Below are positions 1 to 11,088 of a stretch of 64,000 nucleotides of DNA, piece by piece (positions within the stretch are counted from its first letter, which is position 1; each line of letters begins with the position of its first letter). Position numbers and translations under genes: made by a program. Where the stretch lies: assembly GCF_021568285.1 (NCBI RefSeq), contig NZ_JAKGTQ010000001.1:868001-932000 (forward strand). Reading direction: 5' to 3'. Source of the stretch: Rheinheimera sp. UJ63. Its GTDB lineage: Bacteria > Pseudomonadota > Gammaproteobacteria > Enterobacterales > Alteromonadaceae. The notes beneath the pieces are model-generated. The model made no database searches. It was not told the DNA's origin and worked only from the letters and a program-made list of their open reading frames with translations.

Positions 1-644
1 CGTACGTCGGCGAAGTCAACGTTGATCAAACCTGGACGCGTAATAAGTTCAGCAATGCCCTGCACGGCACCGAGTAACACGTTATTAGCAGCTTTAAAAG
101 CATCCAGTAAGCTAGTGCCTTTACCTAATACTTTTAATAATTTATCGTTAGGAATAGTAATTAACGAGTCAACATGTTTGCTTAACTCTAAAATACCTTC
201 ATCAGCATAAGCAGTACGCTTTTTACCTTCGAAGGGGAAAGGTTTCGTCACAACCGCAACCGTCAGAATACCTAACTCACGCGCCACTTCCGCAACGATG
301 GGTGCAGCACCTGTACCCGTACCACCGCCCATACCGGCTGCGATAAAGATCATATCCGCGCCTTGTAGGGTTTTCTTGATGGTTTCACGATCTTCTTCTG
401 CCGAACGACGACCAATTTCTGGATTCGCACCCGCACCCAAACCTTTGGTTACGCTGGCACCCAGTTGTAAGGTGACATTGGCAGAAGAATTACGTAGTGC
501 TTGGGCATCGGTATTCGCCGCCACAAACTCTACGCCTTCAATATTGCTAGCAACCATATATTCCACGGCGTTACCACCGCCACCACCAACACCAATAACT
601 TTAATGACCGCTTCTTGGTTGTGGTTTTCCATTAACTCAAACAT
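1..644 (-). CDS. ftsZ: Cell division protein FtsZ (N-terminal 214 residues; 3' part outside window)
   Basis: FtsZ is the tubulin-like GTPase that polymerises into the cytoplasmic Z-ring. The first 214 codons are visible, starting [20 protein letters not shown]. The tubulin signature GGGTGTG lies at residues 106-112 and the glycine-rich nucleotide loop VGGGGGNAV at about 19-27. The start at 644 is preceded by a purine-rich ribosome site (GGAGAGAG), 27 bp after ftsA. It is the last gene of the dcw cluster, as in E. coli. The gene is cut only by the window edge; nothing looks damaged. Confidence 0.97.
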   Translation of the reverse strand, partial: MFELMENHNQEAVIKVIGVGGGGGNAVEYMVASNIEGVEFVAANTDAQALRNSSANVTLQLGASVTKGLGAGANPEIGRRSAEEDRETIKKTLQGADMIFIAAGMGGGTGTGAAPIVAEVARELGILTVAVVTKPFPFEGKKRTAYADEGILELSKHVDSLITIPNDKLLKVLGKGTSLLDAFKAANNVLLGAVQGIAELITRPGLINVDFADV

Positions 645-671
645 AGCTCTCTCTCCGTTTTTTACGCTTAC

Positions 672-1907
672 TTAAAACTGACCATTGAACCAGCTGCTAA
701 TTTTTTTAAAAAAGCTGCTGACTGAATCACGGCTTTGACTGGCTGCCTTGTTCTGGCTGCGCACGTCCTTGCCATAGAGTAACAAGCCAATGACGCTGGC
801 GTAGGCCGGGTCATTAACATATTCTTTTAAACCGGTAATGTGCATCGGATAACCGACCCGCACCGGCATTTGGAAAATATCTTCGGCAAATTCGACCGCG
901 CCTTCCATCTTGGCGGTACCCCCAGTTAACACTAAACCGGCAGCAATTTGCTCTTCTAAACCACTGGAGCGAATTTCTTCTTGCACCAGTTCAAATAATT
1001 CTTGGTAACGCGGTTCAACCACTTCCGCTAGGGTATGACGCGACATAGACCGCGCGGCTCGCCCCCCGACACTGGGTACTTCGATGCTTTCTTCTTTACC
1101 CACCATGCTGCGCAGCGCGCAAGCATACTGCACTTTGATCTCTTCCGCATGACTAATTGGTGTACGGAAAATTTTCGCGATATCACTGGTTACCTGATTG
1201 CCCGCTACCGGGATGACTGCCGTGTGGCGTAAGGCGCCATTAGTGAAGATCGAAATATCGATAGTGCCACCGCCGATATCGACCACGCAGACCCCTAACT
1301 CTTTTTCGTCGTCGGTTAACACGGCATAACTTGATGCCAGCGACGAGAAAATAAGCTGATCAACATGTAAGCCACAACGCTCGACACACTTCTCAATATT
1401 CTTCGCCATATCGTTCGCACAAGTAATAATGTGTGCCCGCGCTTCCATCCGAACGCCTGACATACCTACTGGGCTTTTAATGCCCTCTTGCATGTCGACC
1501 GAGAACTCTTGAGGTAAGACATGCAACATGCGACGCTCGGCGGAAATGGGTACCGATTTCGCTGCATGGATCACATTGGCCACGTCCTCGTTGGTCACTT
1601 CGGTATCGTTAATCGGCACCATGCCACTTTCGTTTTGGCAACGAATATGCTTACCGGTAATACCTAAATACACTGACGATACTTGGCAATCCGCCATTAA
1701 CTCGGCTTCATTGATCGCGCGCTGTACTGCCTGCACCACCAAGTTCAAGTCGTTGACGCCGCCTTTATCCATGCCACGCGATACATGGGTGCCAACACCC
1801 ACGATGCTCAGCTGATTGTCTGCGGTAATTTCGCCCACAACCGCCTTAATCTGGGCAGTACCGATATCCAAGCCTACAATCAAATCCCGCTCTAATGACT
1901 TTGTCAT
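672..1907 (-). CDS. ftsA: Cell division protein FtsA
   Basis: FtsA is an actin-like ATPase that tethers FtsZ filaments to the inner membrane. The 411 aa are close to the usual ~420. Phosphate-1 loop GLDIGTAQIK is at residues 12-21 and phosphate-2 loop VVDIGGGTID begins near 208. The C-terminus ends in the amphipathic membrane-targeting helix SSFFKKISSWFNGQF. Its ATG overlaps the ftsQ stop in an ATGA arrangement, which suggests translational coupling. ftsZ follows after 27 bp. Confidence 0.97.
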   Translation of the reverse strand: MTKSLERDLIVGLDIGTAQIKAVVGEITADNQLSIVGVGTHVSRGMDKGGVNDLNLVVQAVQRAINEAELMADCQVSSVYLGITGKHIRCQNESGMVPINDTEVTNEDVANVIHAAKSVPISAERRMLHVLPQEFSVDMQEGIKSPVGMSGVRMEARAHIITCANDMAKNIEKCVERCGLHVDQLIFSSLASSYAVLTDDEKELGVCVVDIGGGTIDISIFTNGALRHTAVIPVAGNQVTSDIAKIFRTPISHAEEIKVQYACALRSMVGKEESIEVPSVGGRAARSMSRHTLAEVVEPRYQELFELVQEEIRSSGLEEQIAAGLVLTGGTAKMEGAVEFAEDIFQMPVRVGYPMHITGLKEYVNDPAYASVIGLLLYGKDVRSQNKAASQSRDSVSSFFKKISSWFNGQF

Positions 1908-2662
1908 GTTTTTCTCTTTGTCTCTGTTGCACCATAGCGCACGGCAATACCCGTGTCATAACGTAAATCTACTTCCACCATGGCGGCGTTTATCTTGTGT
2001 TGCTGCATGGTGGGATACAACTCAACAAACCGCTGAAGCCGCTTTAATGATTCTTCCCTGCCCAGTTGCAGCTGTAAGCCATCGGCTAATTCTAGGCGCC
2101 AAGCAAAACGCTCGGTTAACCAAATTTGCCGCACACTAAACTCATGTAACTGCAGCAATTGCTGCATATTAGTAAACATGTTCAGGGCATCCTGCGCTGA
2201 GCCTGCTGGCCCATGCAATAGGGGTAGCGAAGTGGTCAGCTGTTCGAGTGGGGCATCAAACACCACCCCTTTGTTGTTGATCAGCTGCTCTGAATTCCAC
2301 ACCGCGACCGGTTGCTGCTCTGTCACCACCACCACCAAGGTATCAGGCCATTGTTTGCGCACGGCGACCTGATAAACCCAGTGTTGTTGTTGCAGGAACT
2401 GCTGCACCTGATCCACGTTCACTCTAAAAAAGTTACCGACATATTCCTGTTGAATGCGTTGCTGTAACGCTTTGGCATCCAAATGCTGAAAATTGCCATA
2501 CAACTTCACTTGTGAAATCGGTACACTTTGTTGATCTTGTACCCATTGCACTAACTTCACCGTTAAATAACCTAAAAACACTAACGAGCAGCCAAAAAAC
2601 ACCAGCCCCGCGATAAAAGCGGCTCGGCTAGGTGTAGCTGGCACGGTCGCAGTGTTCGTCAT
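1904..2662 (-). CDS. ftsQ: Cell division protein FtsQ
   Basis: FtsQ is a bitopic inner-membrane divisome protein that binds FtsB/FtsL. A single hydrophobic segment spans about residues 15-36. It is followed by a periplasmic POTRA domain (about 48-115, opening ISQVKLYGNFQHLD) and the FtsQ beta domain. At 252 aa the length is normal for this group. It starts 1 bp after the ddlB stop and overlaps ftsA by 4 bp. Position between ddlB and ftsA is the E. coli order. Confidence 0.93.
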   Translation of the reverse strand: MTNTATVPATPSRAAFIAGLVFFGCSLVFLGYLTVKLVQWVQDQQSVPISQVKLYGNFQHLDAKALQQRIQQEYVGNFFRVNVDQVQQFLQQQHWVYQVAVRKQWPDTLVVVVTEQQPVAVWNSEQLINNKGVVFDAPLEQLTTSLPLLHGPAGSAQDALNMFTNMQQLLQLHEFSVRQIWLTERFAWRLELADGLQLQLGREESLKRLQRFVELYPTMQQHKINAAMVEVDLRYDTGIAVRYGATETKRKT

Positions 2663-2663
2663 A

Positions 2664-3575
2664 CTAGCGGCGCGCCGACTCAGCTTGCGTTAAAATCGCC
2701 AGCACTAACTGTTGAAAACTGTAACCGGCGGCTTTCGCTGCCATGGGCACTAACGACTTTTCTGTCATGCCCGGTACAGTATTCACTTCTAATAAATAAA
2801 ATTGACCTTGCTGGTCCAGCATTAAATCAACCCGGCCCCAACCTGAAGCGCCCACGGCTTGAAAAGCCGCTAAAGCGGTTTTTTGCATTGCTTGTGTCAG
2901 CTCTGCCGTTAATGGCGCAGGGCATAAATATTCGGTGCTATTGGCCTGATACTTCGCTTCGTAATCATAAAAGGAGCGTGGTGTGCGCATCTCAACAATC
3001 GGCAATACCGCACCATTTAAGATGGCGATAGTAAATTCACGCCCTTCAATCCAGCGCTCGACTAAGACTTCTTCGTCATATTGATGGGCTGTTGCAATAG
3101 CTTGCGCTAACTCTTCAGCCGTGACTGCCACGCTCATGCCAATGCTTGAGCCTTCATTGGCAGGCTTAACCATCACTTTGCCACCGAGTTGCGCTAGCAT
3201 GGCGGCGTAATCTTCTGTGCCTGGCCTGGCTACAGCAAAAGCCGCCGTTGGTAATCCTTGGGCTTGAAACAACCATTTACAGCGAATTTTATCCATCGCT
3301 AAGGCAGAACCCAGCACACCGCTACCGGTATAAGGCAGGCCGCGCTGCTCTAAAGCGCCTTGCATTACGCCGTCTTCGCCGCCGCGCCCGTGTAACACAA
3401 TAAACACTTTATCAGCGTCTAGGCTGCTTAAATCTTCTTGTTGTGGGTCAAATGCAAAGGCATTAACGCCAGCGTCTAATAATGACGCTAACACCGCTTT
3501 GCCAGAACGTAACGACACTTCACGCTCAGCTGAAGAACCGCCAAACATCACCGCTACTTTTGCGTTTTGGCTCAT
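2664..3575 (-). CDS. ddlB: D-alanine--D-alanine ligase
   Basis: Cytoplasmic ATP-grasp enzyme making D-Ala-D-Ala for the peptidoglycan pentapeptide. Family features are [17 protein letters not shown] at the N-terminus, [15 protein letters not shown], the adenine-site stretch [16 protein letters not shown] and the metal-site/omega-loop end [14 protein letters not shown]. The 303 aa match the usual ~306. Its ATG overlaps the murC TGA (ATGA) and ftsQ follows after 1 bp, so it is part of one continuous transcription unit. Confidence 0.96.
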   Translation of the reverse strand: MSQNAKVAVMFGGSSAEREVSLRSGKAVLASLLDAGVNAFAFDPQQEDLSSLDADKVFIVLHGRGGEDGVMQGALEQRGLPYTGSGVLGSALAMDKIRCKWLFQAQGLPTAAFAVARPGTEDYAAMLAQLGGKVMVKPANEGSSIGMSVAVTAEELAQAIATAHQYDEEVLVERWIEGREFTIAILNGAVLPIVEMRTPRSFYDYEAKYQANSTEYLCPAPLTAELTQAMQKTALAAFQAVGASGWGRVDLMLDQQGQFYLLEVNTVPGMTEKSLVPMAAKAAGYSFQQLVLAILTQAESARR

Positions 3576-5026
3576 AACGCAGCTCCCTTAGTCGCTTTTA
3601 ATTGTTCGATATTTAATCCCAAAGCACTCAGTTGTTTTACTAAGGTGCCGATATTGCCCGCGCCCTGCGTTAACACCACATCCCCGTCTTGCAGCACATC
3701 GGCTAAACACGCGGCTAAATCGCTTGGCTGCGCCACATAGATGGGTTCTAACTGGCCACGCGCTCGAATAGAACGCGCTAAACTACGGCTATCGGCCCCG
3801 GCAATTGGCGCCTCGCCTGCAGCGTACACTTCCAATAATAATAAGGTGTCCACTTCAGACAGTACTCGAGCAAAATCATCATACAGATCACGGGTACGGG
3901 TATAACGATGTGGCTGATAACACATCACCAAACGTCGTTCTGGCCAAGCATTGCGCACCGCCGCAACGGTAGCGGCAACTTCTGTTGGGTGATGACCGTA
4001 ATCATCGAGCAAGATGGCTTTGCCACGACCGGTGTCAAATTCACCATACTGTTGAAAACGCCGACCAATGCCTTCAAATTTACTTAATGCTGCTAAAATT
4101 GCCGGTTCCGCTATGCCTTCGTCTTGCGCTAAGGCAAAAGCGGCGGTGGCATTTAACGCATTGTGCTTGCCTGGCAAATTTAGGATCACTTGCCGGGTTT
4201 GACCTTGAGCATCACGAATACTGAACTGCGTGCGTGTGCCAGACTGCTGAAAATCGCTGATTTGAAAATCGGCATCTTCACTAAAACCATAGGTCAGCAC
4301 CGTGCGGCCAATACGCGGGATCAAATCACGTAATACGGGGTCATCTAAACAAATCACCGCCATGCCATAAAACGGCAGGTTATGTAAAAACTCTAAATAG
4401 GTGGCTTTTAGCTTTTCAAAGTCACCTTGATAGGTGTCCATATGATCCGCTTCAATATTGGTGATCACCGTTGCCATCGGTTGCAAATGTAAAAACGAAG
4501 CATCGCTTTCATCGGCTTCGGCAATTAAATAACGGCCCGCCCCTAAGCGCGCATTGGAACCGGCAGAATTTAACAAGCCGCCAATCACGAAAGTGGGATC
4601 GGCACCGGCTTCAGCAAAAATTGAGGCGAGTAAGCTGGTCGTCGTGGTTTTGCCATGCGTACCTGCAATAGCAATACCATGGCGAAAACGCATTAATTCA
4701 CCAAGCATTTCGGCACGGCGTACCACAGGAATGCGCAACTCGCGTGCGGCTTGCACTTCAGCATTGTCGTTTTTAATGGCGCTAGAAACGACTACGACAC
4801 TGGCACCTTGAATATTTTCAGCACTGTGGCTAAAGAATAATTCTGCACCAAGGCTGCGCAATCTGTCGGTAACGGTGTTCGGTGCGATATCCGAGCCGGA
4901 AACCTTATAGCCTTCATTGACTAATACTTCGGCAATACCGCCCATGCCGGCACCACCAATGCCAACAAAGTGAATGCGTTCAACCCGGCGCATCGCCAGT
5001 TTTTTCTGTTGTGGCGTGGTAATCAT
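3572..5026 (-). CDS. murC: UDP-N-acetylmuramate--L-alanine ligase MurC
   Basis: MurC adds L-Ala to UDP-MurNAc, the first cytoplasmic Mur ligase step. The N-terminal Rossmann motif is [12 protein letters not shown] and the ATP loop is [10 protein letters not shown] at about residues 122-131. [10 protein letters not shown] is the ligase C-domain motif. I chose the ATG at 5026, not the in-frame one at 5053: it overlaps the murG TGA as ATGA, as elsewhere in this cluster, and gives [20 protein letters not shown], which aligns with known MurC starts (484 aa). Confidence 0.95.
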   Translation of the reverse strand: MITTPQQKKLAMRRVERIHFVGIGGAGMGGIAEVLVNEGYKVSGSDIAPNTVTDRLRSLGAELFFSHSAENIQGASVVVVSSAIKNDNAEVQAARELRIPVVRRAEMLGELMRFRHGIAIAGTHGKTTTTSLLASIFAEAGADPTFVIGGLLNSAGSNARLGAGRYLIAEADESDASFLHLQPMATVITNIEADHMDTYQGDFEKLKATYLEFLHNLPFYGMAVICLDDPVLRDLIPRIGRTVLTYGFSEDADFQISDFQQSGTRTQFSIRDAQGQTRQVILNLPGKHNALNATAAFALAQDEGIAEPAILAALSKFEGIGRRFQQYGEFDTGRGKAILLDDYGHHPTEVAATVAAVRNAWPERRLVMCYQPHRYTRTRDLYDDFARVLSEVDTLLLLEVYAAGEAPIAGADSRSLARSIRARGQLEPIYVAQPSDLAACLADVLQDGDVVLTQGAGNIGTLVKQLSALGLNIEQLKATKGAAL

Positions 5027-6108
5027 ACTGCTTGTCCTGTTACTTGCCGACATACTGCTACTACTGCGGCAGTCGCATTGTCTCGTGCCTGCTGCCTGGC
5101 ATTTTGCGCAAACTGCTGCAGCACACTTTTATCTGTTAAACACGGCGCCAATAATGGCACTATGCCTGTTTTGATGAGTTCCGACTGCGGTAATAACCAG
5201 CCCGCGTCAGCACCGGTTAAACTGCGGGCATTGGCGGTTTGGTGATCATCAATCGCGCTGGGCAGCGGTACAAAGATTGCGGCGACACCAACGGCGGCCA
5301 CTTCGCTGACGGTCAAGGCACCGGCACGACAAATCACCACATCAGCCCAACGATAAGCCGCTAACATACTGTCGATAAAGGCACTGACCTGCACCGACAC
5401 ACCCTTTGCTTGTAATGGCTGGTAAGCGGCTTGCACTTGCGCCAGCATCGCTTCGCCCGTTTGATGCCAAATCGCGATCTCACCTTGTGCGGCCAGCGTG
5501 CTAAATTGCTCGGGTAACTGCTCGTTTAAGGCTTTCGCGCCTAAACTGCCGCCGACCACTAAAATGTTGAGCGGCTGCTCACTGGTACGCGGTTGGCGAC
5601 AAGCAATCAGTTCAGCCCGCACCGGATTGCCCACCACCTGTTGTTTAGCTGAATTGGCAAACGCTGCCGGAAAAGCCACTAACACCTGCTTGGCTAAACG
5701 CGCTAGCAATTTATTGGTGCTACCGGCAACGGCATTTTGTTCATGGATCAATAAAGGCACACCGGCTAACCAGGCAGCCACGCCACCGGGGCCACTGGCA
5801 TAACCACCAAAGCCAATCACTAAGCTCGGTTTTACCTGCTTAACCACTTGCCGCGCCTGTCGGATCGCCCGCCACACCATCAGCGGCGCATGCACAATGC
5901 TGCGCCAGCCTTTACCACGTAAACCCGCCACTTGGATGGCATGAAATGCCCAGCCAAAACTCGGTACTAAACGCGCTTCCATCCGATCTGCAGTGCCAAG
6001 CCAAGCAATCTCCCAGCCTTCAGCATGCAATGCTTTTGCTACTGCCTGTGCTGGAAAAATGTGGCCACCGGTGCCACCGGCCATAATCAACGCTAGCGGT
6101 TTAGTCAT
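5023..6108 (-). CDS. murG: UDP-GlcNAc--undecaprenyl-PP-MurNAc-pentapeptide GlcNAc transferase MurG
   Basis: MurG converts lipid I to lipid II on the cytoplasmic face of the inner membrane (GT28). The N-terminus [17 protein letters not shown] is the first G-loop. [11 protein letters not shown] and [13 protein letters not shown] are the second and third glycine-rich motifs, and [11 protein letters not shown] forms part of the UDP-GlcNAc site. An in-frame ATG exists at 6159, but 6108 gives [12 protein letters not shown], the family start, and overlaps ftsW by only 8 bp (361 aa). Confidence 0.95.
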   Translation of the reverse strand: MTKPLALIMAGGTGGHIFPAQAVAKALHAEGWEIAWLGTADRMEARLVPSFGWAFHAIQVAGLRGKGWRSIVHAPLMVWRAIRQARQVVKQVKPSLVIGFGGYASGPGGVAAWLAGVPLLIHEQNAVAGSTNKLLARLAKQVLVAFPAAFANSAKQQVVGNPVRAELIACRQPRTSEQPLNILVVGGSLGAKALNEQLPEQFSTLAAQGEIAIWHQTGEAMLAQVQAAYQPLQAKGVSVQVSAFIDSMLAAYRWADVVICRAGALTVSEVAAVGVAAIFVPLPSAIDDHQTANARSLTGADAGWLLPQSELIKTGIVPLLAPCLTDKSVLQQFAQNARQQARDNATAAVVAVCRQVTGQAV

Positions 6109-7303
6109 GCTTACCCCCGCTAACGGCCTGCTTGCCTTGCATCCGTACTTCAAAGTCAATGCGCAGCAATAAAGCCGCGGCCATTAACATGATAATTAAG
6201 CTACTGCCGCCGTAACTGACAAAAGGTAAGGTCATACCCTTGGTCGGTAACATACCGCTGGCCATACCGGCGTTTACGGCGGTTTGAAAACCAATCCAAA
6301 TGGCTAAGGCATAGGCTAAGAAACCGTGGAAACTCATGCCTTTTTGTAAGGCACGATTACCCATCATCAGCGCACGAAAAACGAGTAAGAACAACAAACT
6401 TAATAACGCCGCCACCCCTAGAAAACCGGTTTCTTCGCCAATAACGGCAATAATAAAGTCGGTGTGCGCCTCGGGCAGATATTCTAATTTTTGAATACTG
6501 TTACCCAAACCTTGGCCAAACCAACCACCGCGACCAAAAGCCATTAACGACTGGGTTAACTGATAACCACTGCCAAAGGGATCAGCCCAAGGATCAAGGA
6601 AGGCCGTGACCCGACGCCAGCGGTATTCGCTGTAAAAAATCAGTACACCCACTGCGGCAATCCCAGTGAGAATTAACGCAATAAACTGCCACAGCCGAGC
6701 ACCGGCTAAAAACAGCAACACCACCGCAGTGGCGAACATCACGATCACGGTGCCTAAGTCAGGCTGCATTAACAGCAACACTGCAAAAATAAATAGCATG
6801 ATTAATGGCTTAAGAAAGCCCATTAAGTTTTCACGTACTTCTTCATGCCGCCGCACCAAATAACTGGCTAAATACACAAAGAAATACAATTTAGCCGGTT
6901 CAGCCGCCTGAATGTTGATGGGGCCTAACGCTAACCAACGGGTTGAACCGTTGACGTTTTTACCAAACAATAGCACGGCCACCAGTAACGCTAAGGCGGC
7001 AAATAACAGCTGCATATTGTAGTTATGCCAAAAGCTGATAGGTAAACGCATCACGACCAAGGTCGCGCCTAAACCAATGAACATATACACTAAATGGCGC
7101 AGCGTGAAATGCAGCGGATTGTCAAATAAACGTTCAGCCACCGGAATAGAGGCACTGGTTACCATCACTAAACCCAGTGTCAGGATTAACAACAGTACGG
7201 TTAAAAACATACTGTCGTAATTACCCTGATCTTTACTCTGCCACCAAGCATCAAAGCGAGGTAACGGATTAAAACGACCACCCAGTAAAGCTGCTTTAAT
7301 CAT
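6101..7303 (-). CDS. ftsW: Lipid II polymerase FtsW (SEDS family)
   Basis: FtsW is the septal SEDS glycosyltransferase that works with FtsI. The 400 aa are dominated by about ten hydrophobic segments. Family signatures seen are GLGNSIQKLEYLPEAHTDFI followed closely by GEETGF, and LPFVSYGGSSLI near the C-terminus. Its start overlaps the murD stop by 4 bp and murG overlaps its end by 8 bp. Position in the cluster separates it from RodA. Confidence 0.95.
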   Translation of the reverse strand: MIKAALLGGRFNPLPRFDAWWQSKDQGNYDSMFLTVLLLILTLGLVMVTSASIPVAERLFDNPLHFTLRHLVYMFIGLGATLVVMRLPISFWHNYNMQLLFAALALLVAVLLFGKNVNGSTRWLALGPINIQAAEPAKLYFFVYLASYLVRRHEEVRENLMGFLKPLIMLFIFAVLLLMQPDLGTVIVMFATAVVLLFLAGARLWQFIALILTGIAAVGVLIFYSEYRWRRVTAFLDPWADPFGSGYQLTQSLMAFGRGGWFGQGLGNSIQKLEYLPEAHTDFIIAVIGEETGFLGVAALLSLLFLLVFRALMMGNRALQKGMSFHGFLAYALAIWIGFQTAVNAGMASGMLPTKGMTLPFVSYGGSSLIIMLMAAALLLRIDFEVRMQGKQAVSGGKHD

Positions 7304-8628
7304 TTCAGCTCCTTTACTGCTTTGGCAAACTGCTCGCCGCGATCGGCATAGCTTTTAAACATATCTAAGCTGGCACAAGCCGGTGATAACAACACCATAT
7401 CGCCTGCTTTAGCTAACGCCGCTGCGGCGCTGACCGCTTGCTGTAATGTTTTGACTTGTACGCTGTCGGCTTTTAACGCGGCAATCGCTGGGCCATCTTG
7501 GCCTAAGGTAATCAAATGCTGCACATCTTGCTGCAATACGGTTTGTAACTCTTGCACATCAGCGCCTTTGGCGTCGCCGCCAGCAATCAAAATCAGCTTG
7601 CCTTGAATGCCAGGGCGTAAACCCGCTAAGGCGGCTAAAGTCGCGCCAATATTGGTCGCTTTTGAATCATTCACCCAGCGCACGCCATTAAGCTCGGTCA
7701 CCAACTCACAACGATGCGCTAAACCGCTAAAAGTACGTAAAGTGGCCGCTAAGGCTGCACGAGAAGCCCCCGCCGCTAAGGCTAAAGCCGCAGCCGCTAG
7801 CGCATTAAACTGGTTATGCTCGCCAAACAGGCTCATCTCAGCGACGGGCAATAACGGCTCACCCTCTACTAACAACCAAGGCGCTTGCTGATGCTGCACA
7901 ATGCCGTAACCACTGGCGTTGGGTTTTAAACTCAGTGCCAAGCTAGCGTGCGACTGAGCGGGTTGCGTCATGCGGTCATCCGCATTGTAAATGGCTAATT
8001 GGCTATGCCGATGAATACGCTGTTTGGCTGCCGCGTACTCGGCAATGGTGTTATACCGATCCAGATGGTCAGCGCTGATGTTTAAATTCACACTGGCGAC
8101 GACCTTTAAGCTATCGGTGGTTTCTAATTGAAAGCTGGATAGCTCCAACACAAACACTTCAGCATCACTGTGGTTGATCGCTTCTAATACCGGTAAACCG
8201 ATATTGCCGGCCGCAACTGCTTTGATACCGCTTTGCTGCAACATGGCCGTAGCCAACATGGTCACGGTCGACTTGCCATTAGAACCGGTGATCGCCAAGA
8301 CCGGTTTGCGGTTGAAATGCGCAAACAGCTCAACATCACCAATAATCTTAGCGCCTTGTAACCGAGCAAAACGCAAGGCCGGATGCTTCACCGACAAACC
8401 CGGGCTGACGATAATCAGTTCCATCTGCGCCAGTCTATTGGCGTCTAACTCACCTAAGTAGATACCATCGACTTTCTCAACCGGAATCTGCTCTAGGCCA
8501 GCGGGTTGTTTGCGGGTATCCATCAATACCGGCTTGATCCCTTGCGCAAGCAAAAAGCGTACGGTCGCCAGGCCAGAAAGACCGAGCCCCACTACTGCAA
8601 TTCGTTTTGCTGTTAGGATACTTTGCAT
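7300..8628 (-). CDS. murD: UDP-N-acetylmuramoylalanine--D-glutamate ligase MurD
   Basis: MurD adds D-Glu to UDP-MurNAc-L-Ala. The N-terminal Rossmann stretch is VVGLGLSGLATV and the ATP P-loop is TGSNGKST at residues 114-121. The C-domain ends LSPACASLDMFKSYADRG, typical of MurD. The 442 aa compare with ~438 in E. coli. It starts 4 bp after mraY and overlaps ftsW by 4 bp. Confidence 0.96.
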   Translation of the reverse strand: MQSILTAKRIAVVGLGLSGLATVRFLLAQGIKPVLMDTRKQPAGLEQIPVEKVDGIYLGELDANRLAQMELIIVSPGLSVKHPALRFARLQGAKIIGDVELFAHFNRKPVLAITGSNGKSTVTMLATAMLQQSGIKAVAAGNIGLPVLEAINHSDAEVFVLELSSFQLETTDSLKVVASVNLNISADHLDRYNTIAEYAAAKQRIHRHSQLAIYNADDRMTQPAQSHASLALSLKPNASGYGIVQHQQAPWLLVEGEPLLPVAEMSLFGEHNQFNALAAAALALAAGASRAALAATLRTFSGLAHRCELVTELNGVRWVNDSKATNIGATLAALAGLRPGIQGKLILIAGGDAKGADVQELQTVLQQDVQHLITLGQDGPAIAALKADSVQVKTLQQAVSAAAALAKAGDMVLLSPACASLDMFKSYADRGEQFAKAVKELK

Positions 8629-8632
8629 GCTG

Positions 8633-9715
8633 TTATCTCAGTTTCAGGGTGGCGAGGCCAACCAGCACAAAAATGATGGATAAGATCCAGAAACGCACAA
8701 TAACGCGCGGCTCTGGCCAGCCCTTTAATTCGTAATGATGATGAATAGGTGCCATACGGAAAATGCGTTGTTTACGCAGTTTGTAAGAGCCAACCTGCAG
8801 GATCACCGACAGGGTTTCCATGACGAAAATTCCGCCCATGATAAACAGCACGATCTCTTGGCGCACCAAAATGGCGATCACACCTAGCACCGCACCTAAT
8901 GCCAACGAGCCGACATCGCCCATGAACACCAAAGCCGGATAGGTGTTAAACCATAAGAAACCTAAACCTGCACCAATTAGCGCGGCACAAAACACCACTA
9001 ACTCACCGGCATAGGGTAAATAAGGAATATTTAAATAACTGGCAAAATTAACGTTACCGCTGGCATAAGCAATGATAGCAAAAGCCCCCGCCACCATAAT
9101 GGTCGGCACTATCGCCAAACCATCTAAGCCGTCAGTTAGGTTAACGGCATTACTGGTGCCGACAATGACGAAGTAACTGAGGGCAATAAATAATAAACCC
9201 AGTTGCGGCATCACATCTTTAATAAAGGGCACGAGCAGTGCCGTTTCAGCTGGCCGCTCTGCGGTGCTATACAAGAAAATGGCGGTAATAAGGGCGAATA
9301 CGGATTGCCATAGGTATTTCCAGCGCGCGATTAAACCACGGGGATCTTTTCGGATCACCTTACGGTAATCATCGATAAAGCCGATAGCCCCAAAGCTAAC
9401 GAGTACAAATATCACCACCCAAACGTATTTGTTGGCTAAATTAGCCCACAGCAGCGTAGAGATTAACACTGAACCGAGGATCAAAATGCCGCCCATTGTA
9501 GGCGTGCCTTTTTTCGAAAAATGACTCTCTGGGCCATCATTGCGAACCACTTGCCCAATTTGCATGCGCTGCAGCGCCGCAATCAGCTTAGGCCCTAAAT
9601 AAAGGCTTAATAATAACGAGGTTAACACGCCTAAAATGGCGCGAAATGTCAGATAACTAAAGACATTAAAGCCGGTGTAATATTGTGTTAGATATTCTGC
9701 TAACCAGACTAACAT
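8633..9715 (-). CDS. mraY: Phospho-N-acetylmuramoyl-pentapeptide transferase MraY
   Basis: Polytopic inner-membrane enzyme that makes lipid I from UDP-MurNAc-pentapeptide and undecaprenyl phosphate. Motifs seen are [20 protein letters not shown], the Mg-binding [17 protein letters not shown], and [15 protein letters not shown] near the C-terminus. The ATG at 9715 (MLVWLAEYL) is preferred over 9736 because it matches the family start and leaves a 7-bp overlap with murF (360 aa). Confidence 0.96.
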   Translation of the reverse strand: MLVWLAEYLTQYYTGFNVFSYLTFRAILGVLTSLLLSLYLGPKLIAALQRMQIGQVVRNDGPESHFSKKGTPTMGGILILGSVLISTLLWANLANKYVWVVIFVLVSFGAIGFIDDYRKVIRKDPRGLIARWKYLWQSVFALITAIFLYSTAERPAETALLVPFIKDVMPQLGLLFIALSYFVIVGTSNAVNLTDGLDGLAIVPTIMVAGAFAIIAYASGNVNFASYLNIPYLPYAGELVVFCAALIGAGLGFLWFNTYPALVFMGDVGSLALGAVLGVIAILVRQEIVLFIMGGIFVMETLSVILQVGSYKLRKQRIFRMAPIHHHYELKGWPEPRVIVRFWILSIIFVLVGLATLKLR

Positions 9716-11088
9716 GCTGGGATCTCCTGCTGACAACGTTCTAGCAAGTCTTGTACTACTAATTCCATCTTCGCACTGCGCGAACCTTTAACCAGCAGTG
9801 TCACTGCCGTTTCGGCTGCAATAATGGGCAGCAATTGCGTAATTAGCGTTTGCCGTTGGCTGAAATGTGCTCCTTGCTGTTTGAACACATCACTGGCGCT
9901 CTGTGATAACACACCGACAGTGAACAACAGATTAATCCCAGCCGCTTTGGCATATTCACCGATTTCTTCGTGGTATAAACGCGCATTGGTGCCAAGCTCA
10001 CCCATGTCTCCGAGGATCAACCCCCGAAAGCCACTGTAACTGGCCAATAAGTCAATGGCGGCTTTTACCGACTCGACATTGGCGTTGTAGGTGTCATCGA
10101 TAATTTTTAGCGTTGAGCTAACCTGGATCAGATTAGTGCGCCCTTTCACAGCACGCATTTTTGCTAAACCTTGCTGTACCTGCTGCGCACTGATACCAAT
10201 GGCAATAGCAGCTGCCGCGGCGGCAAGCGCGTTAGCCACATTATGACGCCCTGGCACCGTTAAACTTATTGGCAGCTGCTCTGTTGGCGTGTGCAACGTA
10301 AAATGCGCACAGCCAAGGCTGTCTAATTGCACTGCTGAAGCATAAAAATCGGCTTGTGGCTTATCTACGCTAAAGGTCAGGCAGGGTAAATGTGCCACCT
10401 GGGTGAGCCAGAAATCACTGTAATCACTGTCTAAAGAGATGACCGCCGTGCCTGATGCGGGAATACCCTGATAAATTTCTGCTTTAGCGCGAGCAACACC
10501 GGCAATATCGCCAAAGCCTTCTAAATGTGATGCGGCAGCATTAGTAATGAGCGCCACATCGGGTTTCACCAAAGCCGTGGTATACGCAATTTCGCCATGA
10601 TGATTGGCGCCCAGCTCCATCACCGCGTAGCGATGTGCTGCCGTTAAACGTAATAAGGTGAGTGGCACACCGATGTCATTATTGAAATTACCCGAGGTTG
10701 CTAACACCTCGGCTTGCTCACTTAAAATAGCCGCTAGCATTTCTTTTACCGTGGTTTTACCGGCACTGCCCGTCACGGCGATGGTTTTAGGAGCTAAGCG
10801 TGCTTTTAATGCCGCAGCAAACTGGCCTAAGGCTATACGCCCGTCGGGGACTAAAATATAAGGCACATCCACCGGTGGTACTTCACTACAAATTAACGCC
10901 ACCGCACCTTTACTGACGACATCAGTTAAAAAGTGATTGGCATCAAAGTTCGCCCCTTTTAAAGCAATAAATAACGCGGCACCGCTTAATGTTCGACTAT
11001 CCGTGCTCACTGCATCGATTTGCACATCAGCACCCTGCCAGGTGGTGCCCAGCATTTGGGCTATCTCTGATAATTTAAGCGTGATCAT
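9709..11088 (-). CDS. murF: UDP-MurNAc-tripeptide--D-Ala-D-Ala ligase MurF
   Basis: MurF attaches D-Ala-D-Ala, completing the UDP-MurNAc-pentapeptide. The P-loop [13 protein letters not shown] lies at about residues 106-118. The central ligase domain has [12 protein letters not shown] and the C-domain has ILGDMGELG. At 459 aa it is of normal length. Its ATG overlaps the murE TGA (ATGA) and the mraY start overlaps its end. Confidence 0.95.
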   Translation of the reverse strand: MITLKLSEIAQMLGTTWQGADVQIDAVSTDSRTLSGAALFIALKGANFDANHFLTDVVSKGAVALICSEVPPVDVPYILVPDGRIALGQFAAALKARLAPKTIAVTGSAGKTTVKEMLAAILSEQAEVLATSGNFNNDIGVPLTLLRLTAAHRYAVMELGANHHGEIAYTTALVKPDVALITNAAASHLEGFGDIAGVARAKAEIYQGIPASGTAVISLDSDYSDFWLTQVAHLPCLTFSVDKPQADFYASAVQLDSLGCAHFTLHTPTEQLPISLTVPGRHNVANALAAAAAAIAIGISAQQVQQGLAKMRAVKGRTNLIQVSSTLKIIDDTYNANVESVKAAIDLLASYSGFRGLILGDMGELGTNARLYHEEIGEYAKAAGINLLFTVGVLSQSASDVFKQQGAHFSQRQTLITQLLPIIAAETAVTLLVKGSRSAKMELVVQDLLERCQQEIPAC